Under the pieces are notes generated by a model that saw nothing but the letters and a program-made list of their open reading frames with translations, searched no databases and was not told the DNA's origin. 64,000 bases of DNA from Istiophorus platypterus (Eukaryota > Chordata > Actinopteri > Istiophoriformes > Istiophoridae), in NCBI GenBank assembly GCA_016859345.1, contig CM029124.1, positions 13,604,980-13,668,979 on the forward strand, in the 5' to 3' direction. Positions 52,901 to 62,060 of this stretch are shown here, one piece after another; position 1 is the first letter of the stretch; each line of letters opens with the position of its first letter. The translations under genes and the position numbers were made by a program.

Positions 52901-55900
52901 CTGACCTTGATCCCATTTAATATTTCATTCATGATCTTCAGTCGCTTGTCTTTGAACTTCATGTTCTCAATCTGAAAAGAGGTAATGTAAATCAGCAGGG
53001 AAATATTGCTTGCTGTTAACCTCATGTTGGTCAGATAATACAGAAAACAACATAAATCTCTGGTACTAAATGCAGCCAGCAAGAGACTTTAAATCAATTG
53101 AGAAGCAGCACGACTTTAAAACAAGTTTTCTCAAAGTTTCTCAAAGCTGTCTAATATATCTTTGGAAATGCATTTAACATACATATAATGGAGAACATAA
53201 AATGCATGGATACTCTTCTGCCACCAAAAAAGAACACTTTATCAATATGGGAAAAAGAAAGTCCCTGGGGAAAAGCTTGACCCATTGACCTTCATTAACC
53301 CATGCTTTAAATGATTCTAACCAAGGAACAATACTTTCTGCCAAAAAATTTGTTTAAGCCATTGTACTGTATGCTAACTTTGTGCTATACAGAGAGCAAA
53401 AAGCACACAGATGAAGTACTGCGGTACCTAAAAATGCATTAATTTAAAAGAAGATTTAAAGCATAATTATCAATTGGGAGCACTGCATCAGCAATGTAAA
53501 CATATGTAGATTATGGAAACTGATTTTGTATTTTTTCTCTATGTATTTAGTTTGTCAGCATATGTTTATATATGCTGACAAAAAAATATGACAAAAAAAT
53601 CGGGCCTACAGAAGTAAACAGCATGATGCCTTATTATTTTCATTGTATTTGTTAGTTATTCTAATATAAGGACTCATGACTCTATGCTTCTGTGACTTCT
53701 GTTTGCCTCTGTCACCTCGGTTTGCAGAGGGAATGTAATTAGTTACAGGTCTATGCAGTTACATTCAGAAATGCTTTCATGTCAAAGGATGTGGTTTAAT
53801 CACTGTGTGTTTTGTATTCATTTTTATTACCAGTGTGCAAAGACTAGAGCTACAGCTTTTGTAAAAGGTGAGGTAGGTTCCTTAAATAGTGATTATATGG
53901 TAATTTGGCTGAAAGCAGAGACAAGACTAGAGACCTTGAAATTGATTGTTTTTCAGTTTTGATCTTTCAAAGCTTTCAATTAATTTTGACCTTGCCTGAG
54001 TGCACATAGGGAATAAAGATTTTTGTTTGTGTTCCTCTGCCTTTAGTAAGTTTCTGTAAGATCAGTATAATAAAAGTCAAAGCTGACAAAACATCACTCT
54101 CTCTGATGTCTCTTAGGTGTGGTCTAAATATACTGTCCAATGGAATGACAGAAACTGTTGTAGAGCTCATGGTACAGGGCCAAGTGAAAATTGTTCCCAA
54201 GAGTAAATGTTAACATAGATTGACTGGAAATATAAAATAAAAAATTTATAGTTGGAGGTGTAAGCAAAGATTCTGAAGGCCCAATGGCCCATAAACATAA
54301 ACATATTACAAACCTGAAAATGTATTCAAATGATATTGTTTTTCTCAGCATTTTTATTGTGCACTTATAGGAAGGTGATTGAACAGAGTGCCCTCATTTC
54401 ACCACCTCAGCCACTGCATGTAAGTAAATTGTAAGTCCTGGTGTAATGTGTTACTTTTAAGTGCGCCATATTTCCAATGTCACTGATGTTGTTATTCAGT
54501 ATTACTTACTAATCATATTAAGAATGATCAACTGTGTCTTGACTATGAATAAAAATACAAACTAATATTGTGGTGCATTATTACTGTTATACACATAACA
54601 CTATTTTCTAAAGCTCTTTCAACTTTTCTGTGAGTGGCTGCAATTCTGCTGACCTGGATTTTTCTGGCTTTGGTGGCTAGTAGTCCATTGATTGGCACCA
54701 TTAGGACCATGACTGCCAGTCCTGCCAACACAGATGGTCCTAACTCTTGCCATAAGAAAACAATGGCCAGAATAATCTGCAGAGGGCAGGACCAAAGCAG
54801 GTGGATGAAGTTGGTCACGTCATTGAAGCGCTGGGCATCTACTGACATCAGGTTCACCGTTTCCCCGACCGTTGACTCTTTACGAGTTTCATTAGACACC
54901 ACTAATGCCTTGGAAAAGAGATAAAGAAGGACGAGCAAACAGAGAAGACAAGGAAGCAAGAGGAGGACAAGTTAGTGGGAGCTGCAACTATTTTAAATGA
55001 TAAGTGATACAGAGCTGACAAAAAAAGGATTTCTCTTAAAATTACATTCTTGTAAATGAACACAGTAGTGTAAGGCTCTTGGAGACAGAGCTATTGATCA
55101 GGTCCCTGACAAAAAAAGTGAATTATTTTACTTATGGTGTGCAGTTATTTACTGCAGTTATTCAATCGTACAGTATATGAGACAAACAGCTCAGAAAATT
55201 GCTCTTGTAGGAAAGACTGCCAGAGGCCTGTAGCTCAGGCAGAAAATGTTCCTTTTTTCAGTGACAAGTATGTGGTCATCACCTGTTGATCAAAGTGATT
55301 ATTCAGTCACACAACTGACGAGTCTCTTGGGTGGGTGTTGTAGACTACAAGTGGCAATTTATTTCTTACAAAGTGAACTGTTATGGTAATTCCTTTCCTT
55401 TTTTTTAACATTGTAAAGTATGAAGTATGAAGAAGTAAGTGTCAAAAATAATTGGAGCTGTCACTCCTTTTTTTTTTTTTTTTTTTTACCTTTTTGTACA
55501 CTGCGGCTGTGATGGCAGTGCGAACCTTCATCCCCAGTACAAAGCAGCGCTGGAAGTACTGTTGCAGGAACAAAGACTGCAGAATGGCCACCACTAGCAG
55601 CAGCACTGCATACACATACCCTTCCCAGGTATATCTGGATTTGTCCTGAGTGAAGGAGACCATCAATCTAGGAAAAGAAAAAAGTGATTTAATGTTGCAG
55701 CTGAACACATGGTACTCTGACATTTCCAGCATTTAACTACAGCTATTTAACTCTCAAACATGTGACGTATTTTTATTTTGTCCTTCATTTTGTTTCGGAT
55801 TAACTTCTTTTTTTTTTTCCCACCATTTCCCCTCCCCCTTTGAGACACTAGGTTCCTCAGTTCATGTTAAACTAACACTGAGTAGTGAATAGATAAGCTC

Positions 55901-58472
55901 AAGGGTTAGATCATGTCGGTTTGCAGGTTTTGGGAAGTAAAACTGCATACTGCATGAGAATAAAAAGTTGTATAAAGCCTTTTGTGAGTCCAGAGAGCCG
56001 TCAAATGTCTGATAAACTGCCTCATGTGATGCCACTTGGGTCAGCAATGTCTGGGGCTGACGACTAGAATGAAAAAGAATTTTTGGAATAAAGTAGATGA
56101 TATTTCAAGGTCTGCTACACTGATTTTTTTTTATCTAATATTTTTTACTGCCCATCATGAATTTAATTAAATCTTGTGTTCTATGGTAACAGTGAAAAAA
56201 AAGATCAATTCCTTCCCTGAATTCATGGGACCTTCTCTGTGCAGTCTCGAGTAAAACTTGTAAGTAGTTATGAGTATACTGACCCTGAGTTAATGATTGT
56301 GGAGACCGCTGACAGAGTGAAGGAGCATTTGTGTTGACAGTCATGCAGACTGATGTGACAGCTGCAAGGTTTATTGTCTGGTTTTTTGGGGGGGGGGTTT
56401 TAGGGAAAAATGAAATAATTTAATAATTTACACATTAATGTGCAAGGTAAATTAGCTTCTTACAAGACAACCATAGGAAAACGGTGACAGTGTCCTGACT
56501 TTGACAGGAGATTTCATTTAAAATCTGACTCACTTTAGAAGTTGAGGACTGACAAAAGACAACACATCTTGCAGAAGTTTGAACAAAGCAGATTCGATGA
56601 GAATCCCCTTAAAGGTCTTGTATATGGTGGTGATTAGCCATGAATTGGGATAGTCCTCTTCTTCCTTCTTTTTGCCCTTTTTCTTCTTCTTTTCATCTTC
56701 TTTTTCCCCCTTTTCCTCCTAAAGGAAAAATAAAGTTTGAATGCACATTAATCAACAGTAAATCTGTGAGAGCAGAAAGAGAATCAGTTACACTTTTAAT
56801 AATAAAATCCATTTGGAAAAGAATGTACTCCATATGTGTGTTAAGTGTTTTTCTTTGCACATTCTCACCATCATCAACACATCCTGACTGACACCTTTCC
56901 CAAGACTCCCAGACTGGCTATTTTGAAAGGCCATTTCCTGGGCTTTGTCTCTGTTCTTATCCGATTTCTTCTTCAGATGGGTTTGGAAGCGGACACGGGC
57001 TGCATCCAATTCCAACTGCATGACATGCTGGAAGCGCTGGTTGATGTAAGTAGTGCTGTCTGCCTCATTGATCTCCCACATGTCCTCCTGAACCAGTGGG
57101 CGCTTGTAGCCTTTAAACACCATACTGGAGAGACGAGAAGAAGTTGGATATCACAGTGTACATGTGTCGGTGTTTGCTAAGATTCTTCCTGTGGCAACTT
57201 GTAATTTACCTGTTAAACCAGTTGAATGTGATTCTGCTCAAAAACACTGCACCTGCCTCGGGATTCTGTGGATAGAGACAAAAAACAAACAAAAAAAAAA
57301 CCCAAAAACACCCCAAACAAAAAAAATAAAAATAGCACACAGTTGAATTATGTTCACAGCAGGCTGTGGCAAAGAAGGTTCTGTGTATTAAATTTATGAC
57401 ATTATGAATTTCACAGTATGCCAAAAAAAAAATGCTTCTATCTCTGGGGCCTAGGTACCTTTTTTACAAGCTCCTCAGCTTCTGGAGAGATGTCAGCCAG
57501 AGCAGAGAGAATAAGTGCTATCAGTTCCAGCCCAAAGGAGATGTTGAAAAGGCAAAAACGAGGGAGATCACTGATCTCTCCCTGATGGGTGGAAGGTTGA
57601 GGGAGGTGCAATGGTACATTACTGTTAATGTAGTCAGGTCAAATGCATAAAATCATGAGTGCATTATGTTCAAGGAATGACACCAGAATTGTTCTACCTT
57701 CCTGAGTGCCTCTCGTAGTATGGTCTGGAAGGGGAAGACATCACACAGAACAAGGAGCAACCAGAAGAGGAAGAGGGTTGCAGAGTCTACTGCTTTTTCC
57801 TCTCGCCTCACTCCCTCTTGACACAACAGCACAAGGATCTAACAAAGAAGACATGTCAGAACATAAAAAAAGTCATCTTTCCATCAGGAGCACCAGCGCA
57901 GATAAAGAAATGTAAACCCTATTATATTTACCCATGTGACAGCATACAAGACAGGGTTTGCGTAGTATACACCAGGATATTTCACAGCTGAGAGTGGGTT
58001 TTTGTTTGGACCATAATCCTCTCCTAATGTGACCGCCAGGGCTGCTATGGCTGTCAGCAACAACAGTGACACTACAAGCTGAGGGCAGGAAAGACAGGTA
58101 AGACTGTGCAGAGTAGCAGGATTTGACACAAGGAGGCTGTTTTCATGTTTATCTACTGAGGAGGGAAAGTTTCTCCCTGAATTTTGATTCCTATCGTTTT
58201 GTGACACTGCAGCTAATTTAAGATGCAATTACTGTCCAATATTCAACTTACACAGATGTGATTGTGAAACTTGAAACCTCGAGAACAGGCGAAGAAATCA
58301 CTAGCAGTTTTCACTTTTGAAGCTAAAAACATTTCCACATTCCTAGATTGTAGATATTTTAATGAGGGAGTAGGAGTGAATGTAATTTCAGGAAGTTTTT
58401 AATATGTATTTTTGTAGAAAAAACTACATCAGACACAAATTATTCTAATATTATTTTCCCAAGCAGAGTATC

Positions 58473-58511
<39 letters not shown>

Positions 58512-59302
58512 GCTGTGTGCATTACCTGTTTGCAGAGGTAGAGCTTGGACAGGTGTTTTGAGTTCACTTGTGTCCTTTTGCAGAGAGACACCAGATGCCA
58601 TGGGGCACAGAGCCACAGGAACCCCAGAGGGATCCAGACCAGCACCGTCTGCTCCACACATACTGGGAGATCAGGGTCTTCTCTATTCAAAAACGAAGCA
58701 TTCTGAAGTGCACACACAAACGCACACACACATGCATCACACAAGCATAAGCCAACACTGAATGACAGAGCCCTACAAAAATCATGCTACCTTCCTAATC
58801 TGAGAGAAAGACAACACGCTCCCATCTGTGTATCTCCTGTGCTATATTACATCACAGGGACATGCCACATTCCCTGATTAGAAATCTAATCAACCGTGAC
58901 TCACGCATGATTAATTCCTAGGTACCTGCTCACTTTTTCCCAACAGTTAACCAAGTTCATATGGATGCAGCTAATAATTTTTTTTTGATTGGTTGAATAA
59001 ACAATCTATTAGTCTATTAAATATCAAAAGATGTTAAAAAGGCATATCACAAAATGCCTATGCACAAAGTGATGTATTCACAATAGATATGAGGAAGAAA
59101 AAAGGAAATCAGAAAACCAGGAATCAGGAAACCAGAGAACATTCTCAGCATTCTTTTTTCACTTCTTTTGTTTGAAAAAATGACTCAAAGATGAAATTAT
59201 CCGTTATCAAATAAGCTGAAAAATTATAATTTTTCTAGTTATATGATTTATTTTTAGTTCAATTCTTCAAAAAAATTAATGACTAAATCAAATTTCAAGT
59301 AA

Positions 59303-59351
<49 letters not shown>

Positions 59352-59941
59352 TGTGTGTGTTTTAACAATCACAGGGATACAGAGTTGTAGCTCATTCACG
59401 TGTGCTGCAGAAATGCTGAATCATGTCTTACTTAAGAGTCATCATTGGACAGTCACATGTTTACTGTGCTCACTGTGTACAGGGGTTGAAAACATTTAAT
59501 GCGTTCACATAAAAGTATTCTACCATTGAAAACATCATTTTAAATAAGTCTTTTTCAGATATTTCTTAGGTTTTCTTGAGTCTGTGTCAATGCGGTAATT
59601 ATTGCTTACATGTCTGAGACATGAAAAAAAGGCAGTTTGTGCTTAGTGGAGAGATCCTATTACAGTGTACACAAGTTATGTGTCCATTTATTTCTATAAT
59701 TACATTGAAGTGAATTAACACTACAAGTTATTTATCATATGTGCATGTGACATACATTTCTCTAAAGTTTTTCACTGTTTCTCAATTTAGGAGTGATTGT
59801 CTAGTGAGATCGACTGCATGTCACAGTGAGGCTTTCTCCCTTAGCTCTCCCTAAGGTGTCTCTCTTCAGCTTCATAACTCTAGTTGATGAACTCACCCAG
59901 AAAATGGACCCACAGTATGTCTCCAAAGCTGCAGCACACAT
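40825..59941 (-). CDS. abcc2: abcc2 (MRP2), ATP-dependent organic-anion exporter, complete
   Basis: ABC subfamily C transporter that, in vertebrates, exports bilirubin glucuronides, glutathione conjugates and other organic anions across the apical (canalicular) membrane. 32 coding exons sum to 4,716 nt, 1,571 aa (human: 1,545 aa and 32 exons). All junctions are in phase with GT/AG. Layout: TMD0 and L0 about 1-380, TMD1 about 380-665, NBD1 about 690-905 (Walker A GAVGSGKSS 704-712, signature LSGGQ 794-798, Walker B LLDD to 819, H853), linker to about 987, TMD2 about 990-1300, NBD2 about 1330-1545 (Walker A GRTGAGKSS 1360-1368, signature LSVGQ 1463-1467, Walker B ILILDE with E1488, H1519). NBD1 has Asp where NBD2 has the catalytic Glu, as is normal for ABCC. 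SIFWNASFL, EQTVLVWIPLG, FLKHNE, RMTSELETNIVAVER and MAKEAGI favour ABCC2 over ABCC1/3, as does linkage to cutc. Confidence 0.97.
42440..42634 (-). CDS. abcc2: abcc2 exon 31 (NBD2 signature, Walker B)
   Basis: VGQRQLLCLARALLRKSR, ILILDEATAAVDLETDNL, TIAHRLQSIMDSS. Ends phase 2. Confidence 0.97.
43340..43506 (-). CDS. abcc2: abcc2 exon 30 (NBD2)
   Basis: DPVLFCGTLRMNLDPFDK, EDIWRALELSHLKDYV, EGGENL. Ends phase 2. Confidence 0.96.
43594..43752 (-). CDS. abcc2: abcc2 exon 29 (NBD2 Walker A)
   Basis: IGIVGRTGAGKSSLTNCLFR, LGLHDLRNRITIIPQ. Phase 0/0. Confidence 0.97.
44418..44561 (-). CDS. abcc2: abcc2 exon 28 (NBD2 start)
   Basis: AKWVNDTRPPEKWPEEG, VRYRPGLDLVLHGITCDI. Donor GTCCGT is weak but phase-consistent. 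Confidence 0.95.
44800..44901 (-). CDS. abcc2: abcc2 exon 27
   Basis: 102 nt: VTQTLNWLVRMTSELETN, IVAVERVSEYTEIENE. Phase 0/0. Confidence 0.97.
45078..45204 (-). CDS. abcc2: abcc2 exon 26 (TMD2)
   Basis: WLAIRLEFLGNLVVFFAALF, GLVGLSISYALN. Donor GTCAGT. Confidence 0.95.
45357..45556 (-). CDS. abcc2: abcc2 exon 25 (TMD2)
   Basis: RFYVATSRQLRRLDSVSRSP, IYSHFGETVSGLSVIRAY, QERFLKHNE. Ends phase 2. Confidence 0.97.
45743..45898 (-). CDS. abcc2: abcc2 exon 24 (TMD2)
   Basis: DIFTIDEAIPQSFRSWI and FTIIIIPLALVYYFVQ. Phase 0/0. Confidence 0.96.
46060..46420 (+). mobile_element. LINE (non-LTR retrotransposon) 3' fragment in abcc2 intron 23
   Basis: Plus-strand translation around 46120-46270 contains TPVLKSLKGLPVRFCVNFK, the typical C-terminal region of fish L2/CR1/Rex-type reverse transcriptase proteins (usually LHWLPV). 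The frame is degraded and no 5' part is present. Family not assigned. Confidence 0.6.
46475..46629 (-). CDS. abcc2: abcc2 exon 23 (TMD2)
   Basis: LLNNILRAPMVFFDTTPTGR, VINRFAK. Donor GTAGGA. Confidence 0.96.
46630..48517 (-). other. abcc2 intron 22
   Basis: 1.9 kb, AT-rich. It holds an 8-bp tandem repeat at 48435-48474 and a short interspersed-repeat tail near 48243-48270. No coding signal. Confidence 0.7.
48435..48474 (+). repeat. 8-bp tandem repeat (AGCAATAA)5
   Basis: Five consecutive 8-bp units, the second with one substitution (AACAATAA). Confidence 0.85.
48518..48737 (-). CDS. abcc2: abcc2 exon 22 (TMD2)
   Basis: VKFSVYLQYLRAIGWG, FIGQNLWLSDWTNDA, RVGVFGALGFAQ. Ends phase 1. A sequon (NMT) lies in the extracellular loop. 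Confidence 0.96.
48851..48953 (-). CDS. abcc2: abcc2 exon 21 (linker)
   Basis: 103 nt: Lys-rich, ending KGMRLIEKEAMETGQ, the conserved entry to TMD2. Confidence 0.92.
49114..49249 (-). CDS. abcc2: abcc2 exon 20 (linker)
   Basis: Acidic then Ser/Arg-rich linker: DVELIPEREDTQPDSP, KRESSIRRSQRNSS. Such linkers carry PKA/PKC sites in the family. Ends phase 2. Confidence 0.9.
49528..49711 (-). CDS. abcc2: abcc2 exon 19 (NBD1 H-loop)
   Basis: TRILVTHGVSFLPHVDEIVV, then the start of the linker. Ends phase 1. Confidence 0.96.
50015..50182 (-). CDS. abcc2: abcc2 exon 18 (NBD1 signature, Walker B)
   Basis: GINLSGGQKQRVSLARA, IYLLDDPLSAVDSHVAKH. Phase 0/0. Confidence 0.97.
50654..50830 (-). CDS. abcc2: abcc2 exon 17 (NBD1)
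   Basis: LAFVPQQAWIQNATLRDNIL (Q-loop), then LLPGGDLTEIGEK. Phase 0/0. Confidence 0.96.
51577..51703 (-). CDS. abcc2: abcc2 exon 16 (NBD1 Walker A)
   Basis: VAVVGAVGSGKSSLMSAILG. Acceptor TTTTCCAG, donor GTGATG. Confidence 0.96.
51832..51898 (-). CDS. abcc2: abcc2 exon 15
   Basis: 67 nt: SAVSICDGSFAWEREAEPLL, including the aromatic A-loop of NBD1. Donor GTATGT. Confidence 0.93.
52018..52102 (-). CDS. abcc2: abcc2 exon 14
   Basis: 85 nt: TTVSRKRLEKFLGAEDLE. Ends phase 1; donor GTATGT. Confidence 0.94.
52176..52322 (-). CDS. abcc2: abcc2 exon 13
   Basis: KAFTSISLFNILRFPLAMLP: coupling region at the end of TMD1. Phase 0/0. Confidence 0.96.
52417..52554 (-). CDS. abcc2: abcc2 exon 12
   Basis: ILKLYAWEPSFQDQVENI and FIFSCAPAL. 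Phase 0/0. Confidence 0.95.
52906..52971 (-). CDS. abcc2: abcc2 exon 11
   Basis: 66 nt: IENMKFKDKRLKIMNEILNG. Phase 0/0. Confidence 0.95.
52972..54653 (-). other. abcc2 intron 10
   Basis: 1.7 kb, AT-rich. No exon or recognised repeat. Confidence 0.7.
54654..54908 (-). CDS. abcc2: abcc2 exon 10 (TMD1)
   Basis: ETRKESTVGETVNLMSVDAQ, LGPSVLAGLAVMVLMVPIN. Phase 0/0. Confidence 0.96.
55468..55487 (+). repeat. T20 homopolymer at the abcc2 exon 9 donor
   Basis: On the transcribed strand this is an A run beginning at +3 of the donor. Confidence 0.95.
55490..55667 (-). CDS. abcc2: abcc2 exon 9 (TMD1)
   Basis: YVYAVLLLVVAILQSLFLQ, QRCFVLGMKVRTAITAAV, YKK. The donor GT runs directly into an A tract of about 20 nt. 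Confidence 0.95.
56534..56718 (-). CDS. abcc2: abcc2 exon 8 (L0 to TMD1)
   Basis: Starts with an unusually long Lys/Glu-rich stretch (EKEDEKKKKKGKKKEEE), then SWLITTIYKTFKG and LSFVSPQLL. The human protein has a shorter KKKKK tract here. Confidence 0.95.
56869..57124 (-). CDS. abcc2: abcc2 exon 7 (L0)
   Basis: MVFKGYKRPLVQEDMWEIN, then a charged, Gln/Ser-rich cytosolic segment. Donor GTGAGA. Confidence 0.95.
57210..57265 (-). CDS. abcc2: abcc2 exon 6
   Basis: 56 nt: NPEAGAVFLSRITFNWFN, the conserved start of L0. Ends phase 2. Confidence 0.94.
57459..57581 (-). CDS. abcc2: abcc2 exon 5
   Basis: GEISDLPRFCLFNISFG and LIALILSALADISPEAEE. Phase 0/0. Confidence 0.93.
57698..57838 (-). CDS. abcc2: abcc2 exon 4
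   Basis: ILVLLCQEGVRR and TLFLFWLLLVLCDVFPFQ in TMD0. Phase 0/0. Confidence 0.94.
57932..58078 (-). CDS. abcc2: abcc2 exon 3
   Basis: TMD0 helix LVVSLLLLTAIAALAV and YANPVLYAVTW. Phase 0/0. Confidence 0.94.
58474..58508 (+). repeat. (TA)n microsatellite
   Basis: About 35 bp of TA, 17 bp from abcc2 exon 2. Confidence 0.95.
58526..58702 (-). CDS. abcc2: abcc2 exon 2
   Basis: NASFLNREDPDLPVC, EQTVLVWIPLGFLWL: first TMD0 helix. Donor GTAATG. A (TA)n array lies in the intron only about 20 bp beyond the exon. Confidence 0.95.
59303..59360 (+). repeat. (GT)n microsatellite
   Basis: In abcc2 intron 1. Confidence 0.96.
59897..59941 (-). CDS. abcc2: abcc2 exon 1 (coding part)
   Basis: 15 codons: MCAAALETYCGSIFW. 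The ATG is at 59939-59941; donor GTGAGT. The extracellular N-terminus runs into NASFL of exon 2, creating an N-glycosylation sequon. Confidence 0.9.
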
Positions 59942-60076
59942 GGTCGACACTGACGGCTTCAGTCGCTCCTAGACGACCAGATGCCCCTTGCTCTCCGCTC
60001 AGCTCCTGCTGAGGTTGATTCAAAAGCTCCTACTCTCTCCAGTGTCCAGCAACACTCCAGAGACAATCACAGGACG

Positions 60077-60083
60077 TGACTCA
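60077..60083 (+). promoter_or_regulatory. AP-1-like element upstream of abcc2
   Basis: Perfect TGACTCA 136 bp upstream of the ATG. The full antioxidant-response consensus (TGAC-N3-GC) is not met. Confidence 0.3.
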
Positions 60084-60736
60084 GGAAGACTTTGAGCCAT
60101 GAGGCTTTTCAGCTGAAAGAAAAACTAGCAATGTCCTCACATAGAGAAAAAACATTAGTATGGCAAAAATGCAGCGAATTAGAGGGAAGAGCAGATAAGT
60201 TACTGTATAACTTAAGTCTCGATTTTTTTTTTTCTTTTTATGCAGTGTTATTGAGGTTTATCATCTAACAGTCCTCAGTGGCTTATTTGGCTTCTGCAAG
60301 GAGCACACAAATGCAGTCCTCCTGATGTAAATAACAAAACTCAAAAGCTGTAGTCGAAGTTGTTAAGAAAATCCAGCGTTGCTCCAGCCCACAGACACTC
60401 CTCAGTGCTAAAATGTGTCTAAAGTTCAACATATCAGGCATGTGAGGTGGGAAAAGAGAAGAGAAGCTCGCACAAGTATTCCTCCCGTGTGTTTCCTGTG
60501 CTGGGGAGGGGCAGCTCACCAAAAATGGGAATGTGTTTTTAGAAGGGGAGGAAGAGGGCTCATTAGAACCCCTTTTCTGCATGCTTTCACTCTCTCTGGA
60601 CCATTTCGGAAATCAAGTCACATCAGATTAGCTTCAGGCAGTCATACATTCAAATGAGGTTGTTAGGCTGAAGGCGCTGAAATGTTATTCAATGTAGAAT
60701 GTTTGGCAAAAATAACTGTTTTCTGGTGGCAATTTT

Positions 60737-60758
60737 GGGGTGGGGGGGTGGGGGGGGG
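60737..60758 (+). repeat. G-rich run, possible G-quadruplex
   Basis: Runs of 4, 7 and 9 G separated by single T, about 0.8 kb upstream of the abcc2 ATG. Confidence 0.6.
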
Positions 60759-61360
60759 CTGGACCGCTTGGTGTTCTCCCTCTTTGTCTATTTCCTATTC
60801 TGTTCAGGAAGAGGAATTAATAGCCACACACAAAATGCATGCTGTATACCAGGGAGGAAAATTGCTACCAGATTCTAGCTCAACAAAGAGGACTCCTGCT
60901 GGTGTGTAAGGTCTGAGTGTCTGCATGGAAAAGGAGAGAGGAACACTTTATACAAAAATGAATTAACAGTATTGTTTTGCTGAGGCTATGATCCATATGT
61001 GAGTGCCACTGGGGCTCATATTTCTTCTCACGGAGAAGTCAAGTGAAAACATAGCAGCATCTTTTAAGCTCTACACTATGGTCCACGTATCAACTTCTGA
61101 CAAGCAACTTTAGCAAAAAAGAAAAAAACAAACAAACAAAAAAAAAGAAAAACAGAGCTGACAAACAAGATTATCTTTGGCAGATTGAGTAAACATTGCA
61201 TTAAAGAAAATGAGTACTCAGCATGACCCAGGCAGACTTGTCGTGTGGGAAAGTGATTAATTCATGGTGCTGGTGCAAAACACAAACATTATAAGCATTT
61301 AAGAATGGTTGGTATTTGACTGTGATGGTCAAAAAAATAGATTACGCTGCCTTTGTGATG

Positions 61361-61373
61361 GTTAATCATTACA
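61361..61373 (+). promoter_or_regulatory. HNF1-like site upstream of abcc2
   Basis: GTTAATCATTACA matches 11 of 13 positions of the HNF1 consensus GTTAATNATTAAC, about 1.4 kb upstream of the abcc2 ATG. HNF1 is an established regulator of liver and kidney transporters. Confidence 0.35.
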
Positions 61374-61862
61374 TGTTTGATAACACCAAACGGTCATAAT
61401 CCGGCTGTCTCGTGTGTCAAGGACAGACATGTGAAATGTGAAGCAACCCTTACATACAAGCACTATAACTATATGATGTAACACACTGGTTCTATGTATG
61501 GTGTGAGGCACCAAGTGCATATAAGCTAATTGTTTTACAACAGTGAAGGCAGTCAGTTTGACAGAGACTTAAGCTGAAGCTAGGAGAAGCTATGTTGAGG
61601 GGTGATGGCAGACACAGAGCACAGTTTCAAGAATTGGTGGGGCAGTTGTAGAGTAATAAATATGGATAAATTTTAGCTGCCTAAAAGAGCATTTTGAAAC
61701 CAGAGACATACATAAATATTTGGCTAAAAACATCTTTTTTAGTATCAATCCATTCTGAGGTGTTTTGTAAAAGATGTTATTCCAAGGTGTACTGTATGTG
61801 TAAATTTTAGGGTCACTTTAAAGAAAAATGCAACCAAAATGGACATGTAGAGTGGGCTATGG

Positions 61863-62060
61863 CTAGAGCTGAAGTACTTAGTTGATTAAATGAAAATTCA
61901 GGCAACAGAAAAAAATAATCTGATAAATAAAGATATAAGATTATTAATGCAACTTTCTCCGCAAAATGACAAAAGTTTCAAGGTTCACGCTGATTTTTTT
62001 TTTTTTTTTTAACTAAGTGAGTCCATAGCTTGGACCAGTGTAATAGAAGAAATAGCTGAT
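61863..62060 (+). repeat. Interspersed repeat copy C (diverged)
   Basis: GAGCTGAAGTACTTAGTTGA, then ACAGAAAAAAATAATCTGAT, a diverged version of the start of copy A. A possible further copy lies near 58970-59200. Confidence 0.35.

Noticed and set aside
40825..59941. Assignment as abcc1 or abcc3
   Set aside because: The N-terminus (SIFWNASFL, EQTVLVWIPLG), TMD2 segments and MAKEAGI tail fit ABCC2 better, and cutc is the neighbour.
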